Below, piece after piece: positions 1-9,654 of a DNA stretch of 64,000 nucleotides. Where the stretch lies: NCBI GenBank assembly GCA_022539475.1, contig VCMS01000129.1, forward strand, positions 81,106 through 145,105, given 5' to 3'. A program made the position numbers and the translations under genes. The first letter of the stretch is position 1, and the number at the start of each line of letters is the position of its first letter. Source of the DNA: Gracilaria domingensis. Taxonomy: Eukaryota > Rhodophyta > Florideophyceae > Gracilariales > Gracilariaceae. The notes beneath the pieces are model-generated. The model was not told the origin of the DNA. It searched no databases and saw only the letters and a program-made list of their open reading frames with translations.

Positions 1-148
1 GGTACTCTGAGGAGGTGCTGCTACTGCAGGAGCAGGGAGCACGTCGTTGACGGGAGAAGGAGAAGAACATACCGGAGGAGCGGGGAGCGCTGCACTTATA
101 CCTTCTTGGCTCGGCGCCATCCTGCCCTCGTCGAGGTTGTATTACCGC

Positions 149-163
149 CTAAGGAGGGGGATA
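149..163 (+). other. Polypurine tract before the 3' LTR
   Basis: A purine run, AAGGAGGGGGATA, lies directly upstream of the LTR at 164. Its mirror image lies directly inside the LTR ending at 14023. This is the place where plus-strand DNA synthesis primes in LTR retroelements, and it fixes the orientation of the copy. Confidence 0.75.
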
Positions 164-944
164 TGTAGTGCAACGCTCATCTATGAGTATTCGGACAGGG
201 CTTAGTCATATTTCCCGTTTACGGGTTTGCCTGGTACACACCAGTATATGACTAGTAGTTACTACTGGTTGCCATTGAGATGGTTCGGACACGTGGGACA
301 CGGTGTGTGAGTCATGGGAGGTTGGCCACTACACGTGGAGAATTGCCACAATTTGTGGAATGTTTAGTAATATTATTCATTAATTTTAGCGCGAACAGTA
401 CTTAGCGCGCCGGCGTCGCCGCCGTCGCGCCCAGTAAAGTTCCCCAACCAGGGTGACCCTACTGACCGGTCTTGGATCTAATCGTTCACGCCTTCGGCGG
501 TGCTCGACTCCTAATCGGAGAGACTCCCCCTTGACATGGTTCGTTTATCCACCCTGCGTCCTCTAAAGGAACCCAGCTGTGGGAGTGTTTTACCGCTGTT
601 TGTCGCGTTCGCCCCTGTATAGGGAAAGCCCCGGCAGTATGCCGTTATCCTTCGTCACCTTGTCGCAAGGCCCCACCCCGTGGTGCTCTCGCTCCCCTTT
701 TCCTTTTCCCTTTCTTTCCTCCAACCCTCTTCTGAGGTAATGCACACCCACGTGTCGTGGTACTCTCTTTTCCGATCCACCTTTCTATTTCAACTCTCAT
801 CGCCCCGTCGTGACGATTTGGCCCCGGTCTTACACCCGGCTGGTTGTGCCATACCAGAGAGGCTCTGTTCGCTTCGCTACCCTCCGTAGAGGAAGATCCC
901 GAACGTCTTTTTGGTGTTTTTTCCCGCTCACGGGTTGCACTACA
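164..944 (+). repeat. 3' LTR of the left-edge family A chromovirus
   Basis: This 781-bp repeat begins TGTAGTGCAA and ends TTGCACTACA, a 10-bp terminal inverted repeat with the canonical TG/CA ends. It is the reverse complement of the LTRs at 13242-14023 and 24253-25035. It carries three CACGTG G-box sites at 290-295, 332-337 and 749-754, and paired purine-rich and CT-rich stretches. Confidence 0.92.
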
Positions 945-3442
945 TAAAGACTTCCAAACAAGTCATTTATAGAGTTCTAGACCGTTCCATGTTCTAAATA
1001 TAGTGACTTAAACGGTTCTGTCAGAAGATCTCGATACTTTCCGAAGTCCATCCAAAACCTTCCGGCTTTTTCAGAAGGCGGGGGCTGGGGGTTCTAGAAC
1101 TTTCTAGTATTTCTTAAAATGTTCCAGAAATGTTCTGAGTTTTTAAATAGCCGCTATGTTTACCGTTGCTTACGGTGCGACAGTGCCCGAAGAACTTGTT
1201 ATCTGACTCGTGACAAAGTGGTGCTGAGTACGAAGACCTGTCAGACTCAATTACGTTTAGTTGATATAACTCGCATCAGCGTACTCAAGTGCAATTCACA
1301 GAGCACTTTGCGCTGTAATCATAGTCTCTGCCTTCAGCTTCCGGTTCTTGCCATGGCTCCCGCTAACAACCCTGGCGTAAGTGCGCCTGTTACTGCCGTT
1401 TGTGTCGACAGTGCGCTTGCTACTGCCGCACCTATCGAGAATGCGCCTGCTGCTGCCGCCCTTATCGAATTCGTCTCGGATGCCGCCACTACTGCTTACG
1501 TGGATGGCATGAAAACCGAGGATGCCGCAAAAGAGGCCGAATTGTTAAAGTTATTTGCTTAATATCAAGCAGCGCCGCCGTCGGTGCCACGATTTACCCT
1601 CATAGCGCTGCCAAGAACTCCCGTCGTGTCCATGTTTCAACTTAATCGGGCTTAGTTGGCGGTGTAGCAACATGTCTATAGGCGTGCTGAAGGGTCAATG
1701 GCCAGGCATTGTTCTTTGAGAATTACTTATTCAGTTTTCATACGCACCCTTTGCACTTTGCGCCGATTTATAAGAGCTTTAGAGGCCCGTTTGTTGGACT
1801 TTTAGGTTCAGTTAGATATTTTTTCTTGCTTTGTGGTAAATTCTTGATGCCTTTTGTCCCTCCAAATCTTTCTTGTCTTCACACTATACTCTATGGAAGG
1901 AGCGCACTGGCTCGTGTTCACTTGTCGTCGTCGTGTGTCCTAAGTAATGCTGTTCATTGTATGAACATGGCTGTTTGACAAGTTATGTTACCAACCGCCA
2001 CTGTAATAGTTACCGCGGTTTTAGTGTAACATGTCAAAAGCTGCATGACAGTAAGTTAGCTTTTACGAATATCGCTTGTGATTTTCTTGCTTCTAAAAAC
2101 ATTTGAAACAATTTGGCTAATCAGACTAGAGTGTACCTGTTTTTATGTTACATGAACAAAAATTAAAGGATTAGGAATATCAAGGTTTTTGCTTTTTCTG
2201 AGGACAGAATTAATCTCCTATTAAATCTAAAACTCAGTTAGAGAAAAGGGCATTAACTTCACACAGAAAAATTTAGTTAAAAATAGTAGTGTACCAAAGC
2301 ATAATCTCTATAGCAGTTTTGCGTCCTTTACTTTGAAAAGTGCCTGTCTCAAAGCGCTTATATTGTAATCTTCTAAATTAAGAAACGCCCCAAAATAGAA
2401 GGTTTAGCTTTAAGGGAGAAATTCTTAATTAAAAAGGCCTGGTATACATATTAAATATGTATACCGTATAAGTATTTCATTTATCTAATAAGCGTGCTTT
2501 CTTAGACTACATTCCCAAATTGTTAAAAGTTTAGGATTTAACGAACTGATAGGGGTGCTCTAGGGTACAGTGTTTTTTTTTGACTGGTGCCACGCAGTGC
2601 TTAGCACTGACCATGTGACGTTTGGTCTCGCGTTGAAGCTGCTCAATACTCGCGATATGTACGCCGTGTCTGGAGATGAACTGGAACCGTTCAGCTTTCC
2701 GTTCAGCTCTTCGAAACTTACTTGAGATTGTTTTCTCTTACACTGAGTTTTTCTGTTAACCTTGTCATTATATACTTTATTTGCTATAAAAAAGGCATCT
2801 AAAATATTGATTGGCTATTATTGCTAAACAGCGAAAGAAAACGCCACTCGCATTATTTTTTTGCAGCATGATTGAGTTTTGCAGTAACTTTTTGTTTTAG
2901 AAGAGTAAAGAGATTAGTTTTTTTAAACTCTTTAAGACAAGATTTTGCATATAATGAGAGAGCGAAGGAAAGATGAGGCAAGGTCCTGACCTGAAGTCAA
3001 TGCTCGGATCCGGCCTGCAGAGAGGTGTTTGGCAGCAGATCAGTGTACACTGCGAAGTGGTTCGGGCATCTACGTCCACAGCTGTTCAGAGTGACAATCA
3101 GTCAGGGTGAGGGCTTCCTTTCTCTGAACGAATCGAGAATGATAATCAAGATATGGACGGCCTTCTTTCAATTGTGGTATTCGTTTTACTCTATACTTAT
3201 TAATGATACAGTCTTCCATAATGGAACAAATACGTTATTTAGGCTCAACACTTTCCACTGCAACTCATATCTAAGTAAAGGGAGTTTTATGAAAGGGGAA
3301 AAGTTTGTCTCGGCCATTACGTTGGATGCTACGACGAAAGATGGACAAGACATGGACGACTTTGTTCAAAGCCAGTAGTGATTGTAGACAATGCCTGTTT
3401 TGTGCCGCCAACAAATCTTAGGACGAGTATTTGGTAATGATT
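945..3442. other. Intergenic stretch without a convincing gene
   Basis: Flank of the left chromovirus. It turns AT-rich after about 1.9 kb, with several short T and A runs. The only structured coding-like piece is the repeat-bearing ORF at 1353-1562. Open frames at 1709-1978 and 3025-3378 show no recognisable motif and are not called. I see no RNA gene or mobile element here. Confidence 0.5.
1353..1562 (+). CDS. Short hypothetical ORF with three 10-residue repeats
   Basis: A 69-codon frame opens at an ATG with a good context (CCATGG) and ends TAA at 1560-1562. The frame also extends upstream to an ATG at 1119, but that part looks like non-coding translation. Residues 10-39 are three consecutive 10-residue repeats of the type SAxxTAxxxE, encoded by exact 30-bp units at 1381-1410, 1411-1440 and 1441-1470. 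The protein is Ala-rich and acidic and ends in a short amphipathic stretch. I do not recognise it. It may be an exon of a longer gene, a decayed gene, or chance. No poly(A) signal is obvious nearby. Confidence 0.25.
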   Translation: MAPANNPGVSAPVTAVCVDSALATAAPIENAPAAAALIEFVSDAATTAYVDGMKTEDAAKEAELLKLFA

Positions 3443-4444
3443 TTACATTTCAGGAAACTCACCTGGATTTTCACGAGCGGCAACAATTCGAAGTAAGACC
3501 GCCAGGGTATTGGTGTCCTTACTCTCCTTCGGGTCGGTATAGATTAGATCGATTACGCCAGATAATAGTCGCTGTTGTTCCTTAAGCTTACGAGTTTTCT
3601 CTTTTGAGATTACTTTGCTCCGAAGCATCTTCTCATTGGTGCTCATGCGATTCATTGCATCTCTGATCGTACGAAAGGGCCATTTTGAAATTCCGTAGTA
3701 TCTGCTAAGGTTTGAAAAAGTAGTCCGTTTTAGACGCAATCGCTTTTCTGCTTTGGGTCGTTCCAAATGGAAAACTGCTTTGAGATCTTCCAGAGTGATC
3801 CCTGCGGTAGTTGGAGGTTTCTGTATCTCTTTCTTCAAAATTGCTCTCGTCGGTGTGTCTTCGTTCGTGCTTTGACTCGTGAACCTTTTCTGAATATCCT
3901 TAATCTTAAGCTCCAAGGAGACGTCTTCGTCACTTCCTACAGTGATACTCTCTTCACTATGCGTAGATTTCTCTGGCTCGCTTTCACTAAAACCAACCAC
4001 TTGGTCGATAACAGAAGGTACTTGAACTGGTGCATCATATGGAATACTCTTCAAGAAGTTGGGAGTTATTGTTATCGGAACTTCAAGATCTGTATCTTCT
4101 AGTCTCGGCCAAATTGATTCTTCAGTTTCAGTCTTTGGCGTAGTTAAGTTGTTGTACTGGCCGAAGTCTTGTTCGACATTAAAACTGGGAAAGTAATCCA
4201 AATTGTCTCCAAAGTACTCGTTACCTAAGTCCCAGGGCATTTCCTTTCCTCTCTCGAAGGGATCTTCTGCTGACGAAGCATTTGTAGGTTCAATGGACGT
4301 TGCTGTACCGCAATCGATAGGAGACCAACTGTCCATACTTTGAAGCTTACGAATTGAAAAGACGACCGTTTCAAAAGCGATAGTGGGTTTCGTAATCAAA
4401 AAAGTTGTCTCTCTTGACACGCAAGCAATAAAACAAGAGTTCAA
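3443..4444 (-). CDS. RWP-RK domain transcription factor
   Basis: The 333-codon frame contains an RWP-RK domain at about residues 216-264 (roughly 3650-3800). It opens with ITLEDLKAVFHL, continues with a basic helix (KAEKRLRLKRTTFSNLSRYYGI) and ends with KWPFRTI, the counterpart of the family's RWPYRK signature. RWP-RK proteins are DNA-binding regulators, best known from green plants and algae in nitrogen response and gamete development. The N-terminal half is acidic and Ser/Thr/Pro-rich, as in an activation region. The likelier start is the methionine at residue 37 (4336), because the first 36 residues look like intron or leader sequence. Near the 3' end, CAG|GTGAGT matches a splice donor, so the frame may be an internal exon with further coding sequence below 3440. 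No retroelement motif occurs in it. Confidence 0.75.
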   Translation of the reverse strand: MNSCFIACVSRETTFLITKPTIAFETVVFSIRKLQSMDSWSPIDCGTATSIEPTNASSAEDPFERGKEMPWDLGNEYFGDNLDYFPSFNVEQDFGQYNNLTTPKTETEESIWPRLEDTDLEVPITITPNFLKSIPYDAPVQVPSVIDQVVGFSESEPEKSTHSEESITVGSDEDVSLELKIKDIQKRFTSQSTNEDTPTRAILKKEIQKPPTTAGITLEDLKAVFHLERPKAEKRLRLKRTTFSNLSRYYGISKWPFRTIRDAMNRMSTNEKMLRSKVISKEKTRKLKEQQRLLSGVIDLIYTDPKESKDTNTLAVLLRIVAARENPGEFPEM

Positions 4445-4499
4445 GAAGCCCTGTACCTTGCCGGCAAACTGATACCGATATAAAGTTGTTCATTATCCA

Positions 4500-4739
4500 C
4501 TAGCCAGACCTAATCGGATGCGGGTGATCAGATTTCTGATCAAACTCATTGGTACTGGATACAACATCGTACTGCTCAGGCCCTGAAGGAAAGCACACCA
4601 ATCTGGCCTGCTTTCCAGGGGAATCGTGACGCAGGACAAGGACACAGAAATCGGAAATAGGAGTGGAACGTTGCATATCGGTTTTGATATCGTGAATGGA
4701 TGAAGAGCTCCTGCACGGAAGTTCTGAATCATATTCCAA
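4500..4739 (-). CDS. Possible upstream exon of the RWP-RK gene
   Basis: A 79-codon minus-strand frame lies 55 bp upstream of the RWP-RK frame, on the same strand. It starts with an ATG, is Ser/Asp-rich and has a host-like composition. The gap to the RWP-RK frame holds a pyrimidine-rich stretch that could precede a splice acceptor. No domain is recognisable. An overlapping longer frame (4493-5008) is equally uninformative. The link to the RWP-RK gene is inference. Confidence 0.2.
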   Translation of the reverse strand: MEYDSELPCRSSSSIHDIKTDMQRSTPISDFCVLVLRHDSPGKQARLVCFPSGPEQYDVVSSTNEFDQKSDHPHPIRSG

Positions 4740-5762
4740 TTTTTTGAGTGCATTCTGTCATCGCCCCGGGAAACATGAGAGCTGAAAAGCTCTTCAAAGG
4801 ACATTGCGAAATGGAAGAGGTCGAGAAAGCAAAGCCTTTCGAAGAAAACAGGGTTGTGCGTACTGCGTACAGGTGTGAGAACGATGCAGCGTCGCAGGTC
4901 GCAATGGCACCAGCTTCGTAACAGCCGTTTCCGATGCCGTCGGAGTGCTGTGCAGCAGTGTGACACGATTGAGGTACCGGTGCCGTAGCTAATACTAAGT
5001 TTCGTCACTCCATACTCGTAACCAAATTATACTCTTCTTATCTGTACAAATCGTGTGACATAGAGTGACGGTAGGTGTGTATTGCACTCGCTGATCATGC
5101 AAACGGGAGTATTCTTAGGATTTCTTGCAGCTGCCAGAGCTACTGTAAATCCAGAATGTGCGGAAAAGAGCACGCTTGCGGGTTTCGAATACCGCCGTTT
5201 GCTGAACGAGTGTTTTCTTACCAGCCCTTGTCTTAATTGCTCCAAAGGTGTAATAACTAAGGATGGCCTTCCAGTAGTTTTAGGCTCCTGGTTTGCACTC
5301 AAGCTTGCTCTCAAAAGAGCACAGTGAGGGCCTCCCCTAAAATTTCGCGCTAACCATTCATGGAATCGAACCCCTACCCAGTCAAGTGGGAGGGAATGAG
5401 AACCTTGCGAAGATAGCAAGCGACCTGTTGCTAAAAGGCCCGGCTACGCAACTAACCATTGGAAAAGAAGGCCGGCCCTTTTGTTGGCAAAAGATATTAA
5501 GGCGGAAGGGATGGAGGGTCACATGTGAAAAATTAGAACTATAACATCGAGGTTCATACTTTTTGGCCCATACCAATGGGTCTCTGCGCCAATGGGCGCA
5601 AAGCACATATGTGTGGTCGTAAGCTTGAAATACGTGTATCATATTGGCAAGTGAGTTCTGTAATGCAATCCAGCGGTAACAATGTCATTATGTGGAGCGT
5701 TTATGGTCATCTTCAAAGGATGGGTTGAATCATTCAACTTGAATCTTTTTATGCATGCAGAT

Positions 5763-5811
5763 GTACCGTTGTACCTACGAGTGTCTTAGACACTCGTAGG
5801 TACAACGGTAC
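5763..5811. repeat. Perfect inverted repeat, 24-bp arms, 1-nt centre
   Basis: The left arm at 5763-5786 is exactly complementary to the right arm at 5788-5811, with one base (5787) between them. As RNA this would be an almost loopless 24-bp hairpin; as DNA it is a cruciform candidate. No gene or mobile-element end is recognised at either side. Confidence 0.95.
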
Positions 5812-6459
5812 AGTATGCCAGCCTTTTGGTCCATTCTGCCGAAGTCGACGATGTTTATTCGTCCTGTGCTGGAACTTACGTCTTGCCCTCTAATTCGGGT
5901 TTGGATGACTCTTGTGTTCACTCGTGATGTTCTGCGTCGAGTCTATCCTTGACGAACACCCCCAAGCTCATAACGTGCTCTAAAGTCATCGATTTGCGGA
6001 TGACTGACAGTTCCGTCGCTATTCGGCTGGGACAGAACCAAGGTTTTGGCGGAAGGAAAATGTCACATTTTTCTGACACGAACCCCCTTGGCTCACTAGT
6101 TCCAAAATCGTCGACGGCCTCAAACGTGCTTCAGGTTGCGAAGTTGTGCTTTATCACCGAATACTAGCATCCCTCAAACCCGTATCTATGTCATGTTATG
6201 CTTCCTAGCATTTCCTATCGAAAAAAAGTGTAACGACGCGAAAACGGAAAGAGAAGAGAGTAAGCATAGCTGACGTAGTTCTACGAATTCCACTTGAATT
6301 AATCCTGCTTCAAACGCTCCCAGCAAAATGTGAGCGACAGGGTATATCAGTATCCACACAGACAGGTTTGTATTGAGCAAAAGCTCCGGTTGTTGATGAT
6401 GAGCGTGAACATCACTTGAGAATGGTACTACTTCTAGAGATGGGGTCATCAAGGCGTGG

Positions 6460-6491
6460 GATCTCTCTCTCTCTCTCTCTCTCTCTTTTTC
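6460..6491. repeat. CT dinucleotide microsatellite
   Basis: A run of CT repeats with a short T interruption at its right end. Simple sequence repeat with no coding frame around it. Confidence 0.9.
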
Positions 6492-8189
6492 TCTCTTTTA
6501 TGGACACACTAGCTTAACGAGAACTAAATGCAGAGCGATCCCTAAAGAAGCGCTCCCTCACCAGAAAGACCAACACTTTGTCGGGCCAGTTGGAAACAAT
6601 ATCAGTAACAGACAGACCTCGACGTTCGCTCAGGGCGTGGGATGCAACGGTTTTCAAGCAGTCTAAGACTTAGGGATGATGAACTTCAGGAAAGCATGTT
6701 GAGGCATTCTTGGCCCCTCACATGATGTGTGTGAGTCACATTTATTCTTGCTGGTTGAGTTTCAGGGATTCACAGATACGGGGTACAGCAAACGGTCAAT
6801 ATTTGTTGCGAAGCTGGTCTCTTCCACTCATTAATGGACATCGTTTAAAGACTGGGCACATTGTCTCACACCATTGTGTGTCCAACAGCCAAACTGTCCG
6901 ACTTCTACATACCAGCCTGTACCCTTGTAATCGATAACGGCGAAATGTCCTCTCCAATGTTCGAGGATTCGAACAATGTGGCTTTTATTTTGACAGTACG
7001 TTCAGTCCTTCGCCATATTGTTCTGACAGTTCTTCTTCACGTCTTCCTCGTGTGATACACTTAGTTGCCAACCAGCAGCAGTAAAAGCTAAGAGTTTCAT
7101 CAGATTACTCCAGCATCTAGAGTAGCACTTGAGCAGTTATGCTGGTGAGTACATTCTCTCCATATTCGCGTTCTTCATTTCAGTTGACGGAAATCTCCTT
7201 GGAGAGCTGATTGCCTCTCCCTCTCTCTTTGTTTGTTACGGGTTACCCAACTTGGTATAGAGCGCTTCTGGTCAAAATAGAGCTGTCTCACGAGGAAGGC
7301 TTGTTGTACCCTTTCAGGACTCTTTTCTAACGATCCGGTTAACAAGAAGGCCTCTCTTCATACTACGCGTAGCGTTAGCCCGTCCTTTAAATCTTGGTTC
7401 TAGGTTTTAGTTCGTGGCTGCGGCACTGAAGGAATTGATATAGGTTGGTGGGGTCCTGATCAGACATCCCTGCGATGATATACCCTTGGATATAAGGGTA
7501 GATCGAATGCAAGTTCATAAATAAGAACGAAGTACGATTGTATAGTGTGCGATGGTATCCCTACCCTGGTAATATTCATACCTAGGCTTTTTTACCTCCA
7601 GTTTAGGGCAGGAATTTGTGTTGAACGCGTTGCACGCTTAACCGCTATGTTTGGCCTGCTGATGTGTCAGTTTTTTTTTCCAGACGGGAACGAAGGCTGC
7701 CTTTCGCAATGAAAATGCCTCGGGTACGAAAGGTACGTCCAAAAGTATCAACCCAGAAAGAGTTGTTGTTCATCGAACCTCGTCATAGAGATCCTTTTCT
7801 TTGATCTTTTTGAAGTTTGGGGGTTTGAACGCTGTGCTTAGTGACAAGGTCGCTGGGCCTTGTCAAATTCCTTTCACCATTGCCCTTGTAGTATCTCTAT
7901 ACATGCGTACTTTTTGAAAACAGCACTTTGTGGTGGCAGATCTCTCCATATTCGCCAAGACGAGGGGAGAGGAATATCTCGGACGCTAGGCAGCATTTTT
8001 CTCACGTGTGATCAGCAAGGGGTTTTGAGGTTCCTAACCTCGCTGGCACTTCTCATACATGGGTTATATGCATCATAGTATAGCGAAGACGACTTTACAC
8101 AGCCTAAAGGATAATCAAACTAGCGTTTCCAACATGTCTTGAAAACGCGTAGGCTAATATATAACAGCATCAAAGAAGCGCAAGTCGCA

Positions 8190-9440
8190 TCATTGGAGAT
8201 GGCGCTGGGCTTTGTTAGTTGACATACTTGCTTGATCCCCTGGATGTGCCAAAGCAGTTGTCTGACCACCTTGACTCGCTCGGCCGGGTGAGGTACGCTG
8301 ATGAGTGTGTATTGACTGTGTGGGCTTCAACTGGCTTTGATGGCCGAGCTGCCGGTGTTGCTCTAATCGAGATGATGGCTCTGAGCGCATATGTGAATTT
8401 CGGATTGATGCATAAGGGGCTCTAGAGTGCGCACCGATGAAAGTATGCTGCTGCTGCTGATGTTGAGCTGCGCGAAGGTGAGGCAGAGACGAATGCGATG
8501 GCCTCGACTGTGCGCGAGGAAGGGCATGCGAAAAATGAGGAGGCTGATGAGATGAAGCGCTGACGGCAGCGTGCGGAAAGTGCTGCGCAGAAGATGCAAA
8601 AGTGTTCCAAGAGGCACCTTGCTGAGCGATCGGCGTGTGCAACATTTCGCTGGTGGGTGTGATCGATCTAGTGGAAGCAACTGCGGCTGCGGCTTCGCGA
8701 AGAGAGCTTTGAGGGACAACGGATTCAAAATTGAATGCAGAAGGGCGGGCGGAAACGTTGGACGGTAGTTGGTGGGCCTGAGAGGTGGGAGGGTGTGAAC
8801 TGGTGGAAACAACAAGCGGGGATGCGTGCGGCACAGGGTGCAAATGTGCATGAGCTGGCAGTGGGGTTGGACTATGGCGCGGTTGCTGACGTAGGAGATT
8901 GGGTTGCAATTCGGTTAGAATGGCGACAAGTCGGGAGCATTCGGACTCGGCTGCCTGAAGCTTGTATTGGAGAGAATGAATGGTTCTCTTGGCGGCTTTG
9001 ACGAAGGCAACAGCATCCTGAAGAATGGAGACCTTGTCAGTCTTGCCACTGTTTGGATCGGAGACGCATTGACGCAATTCGGCAATTTGCTCGGCCATTC
9101 GCATGCGGCGCCTTTGCTCGACTTCGCGGTGGAGCTTCTTAGGCTTGGAGATAGCGGCTTCGGAGCTGACCGGGAGGGGAGATGATCGCTGCGTGGGAGT
9201 GGATATGGGCGGGAACAGTGGGGTGGACGTGGCGGGCGGCGTACGCGAATGTGGCGGCAACTGAGCATGGGGGGGCGGGGGTTGCTGCTGCTGCTGCTGT
9301 TGTTGATGTTGTCGCTGCGGGTTGGGCTGGGGCGATTGGGAGTCGAAGAAGGTGGTAAGTGGGGCGTAGGGCGACTCGGCGGAGGATGGGGCGCGCGAAG
9401 AGGGCGCGCCCAGCGGGGGTAGACGACGTGACTTGTCCAT
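8190..9440 (-). CDS. bHLH transcription factor
   Basis: The 416-codon intronless frame starts with an ATG at 9440. A basic helix-loop-helix domain occupies about residues 100-160. The basic region has His104, Glu108 and Arg112 in the H-x3-E-x3-R pattern that contacts E-box DNA, particularly CACGTG. Helix 1, a short loop (SDPNSGKTDK) and helix 2 follow, then a leucine-containing coiled coil to about residue 180, which suggests dimerisation. The N-terminus has a Gln/Pro tract at residues 41-58, encoded by CTG/TTG repeats. The C-terminal half is low complexity and rich in Ser, His, Gln and Pro. It is expected to act in the nucleus on E-box promoters. The gene sits at the edge of a GC-rich island with a poly-G tract about 200 bp upstream. 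The subfamily and target genes cannot be read from the sequence. Confidence 0.85.
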   Translation of the reverse strand: MDKSRRLPPLGAPSSRAPSSAESPYAPLTTFFDSQSPQPNPQRQHQQQQQQQQPPPPHAQLPPHSRTPPATSTPLFPPISTPTQRSSPLPVSSEAAISKPKKLHREVEQRRRMRMAEQIAELRQCVSDPNSGKTDKVSILQDAVAFVKAAKRTIHSLQYKLQAAESECSRLVAILTELQPNLLRQQPRHSPTPLPAHAHLHPVPHASPLVVSTSSHPPTSQAHQLPSNVSARPSAFNFESVVPQSSLREAAAAVASTRSITPTSEMLHTPIAQQGASWNTFASSAQHFPHAAVSASSHQPPHFSHALPRAQSRPSHSSLPHLRAAQHQQQQHTFIGAHSRAPYASIRNSHMRSEPSSRLEQHRQLGHQSQLKPTQSIHTHQRTSPGRASQGGQTTALAHPGDQASMSTNKAQRHLQ

Positions 9441-9632
9441 TCAAGACGCAGTCATATAAAAGCGGTTGGAAAGCGCCGTCGACATTGCGCGCGGTCGAAC
9501 GAACGCCGGCAGGCACGGTATGACGAGATGGCATGACCTGCGCGCCGGCTGCCGGCGGTGTTGGGGAAGGGGGGGGTGGGGTGAAGAGGGAATTGGAGAC
9601 GGAGGGTGGAGCGGGGATGGGATAATGGGGAA

Positions 9633-9654
9633 GGGGGGGGGGGGGGGGGGGGGG
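9633..9654. repeat. Poly-G tract of 22 bases
   Basis: Twenty-two uninterrupted G on the plus strand, within a wider G-rich stretch at about 9570-9670. It lies about 190 bp upstream of the bHLH start, so in the direction of transcription it is a C tract in the promoter or leader. It could form a G-quadruplex. Confidence 0.9.

Larger units (their letters stand above)
1..944 (+). mobile_element. Family A Ty3/gypsy chromovirus, partial copy leaving the left edge
   Basis: Bases 1-163 are the reverse complement of the region just inside the left LTR of the family A element at 13242-25035, and 164-944 is the matching LTR. This copy therefore lies in the opposite orientation, with gag-pol expected on the plus strand to the left of the window. 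Only its last internal part, a polypurine tract and the 3' LTR are visible. The internal piece corresponds to the beginning of the antisense ORF, which here lies on the minus strand. LTR similarity to the other copy is high by eye, so the insertion is young. The flank starting at 945 would hold the second half of a 5-bp target duplication. Confidence 0.9.
4445..8189. other. Intergenic stretch between the RWP-RK and bHLH genes
   Basis: Apart from the possible exon at 4500-4739, no gene is supported. The stretch holds a perfect 24-bp-arm hairpin at 5763-5811 and a CT microsatellite at about 6460-6491. A weak tRNA-like B-box sequence lies on the minus strand near 5361-5377. Open frames at 5082-5327, 5949-6167, 6710-6937 and 7860-8078 have no recognisable features. 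Confidence 0.5.

Noticed and set aside
5340-5460. tRNA-like sequence on the minus strand with a good B box and a 5-bp anticodon-like stem
   Set aside because: The acceptor and T stems do not pair, the base before the would-be anticodon is not T, and the A box is poor. At most it is a tRNA-derived remnant.
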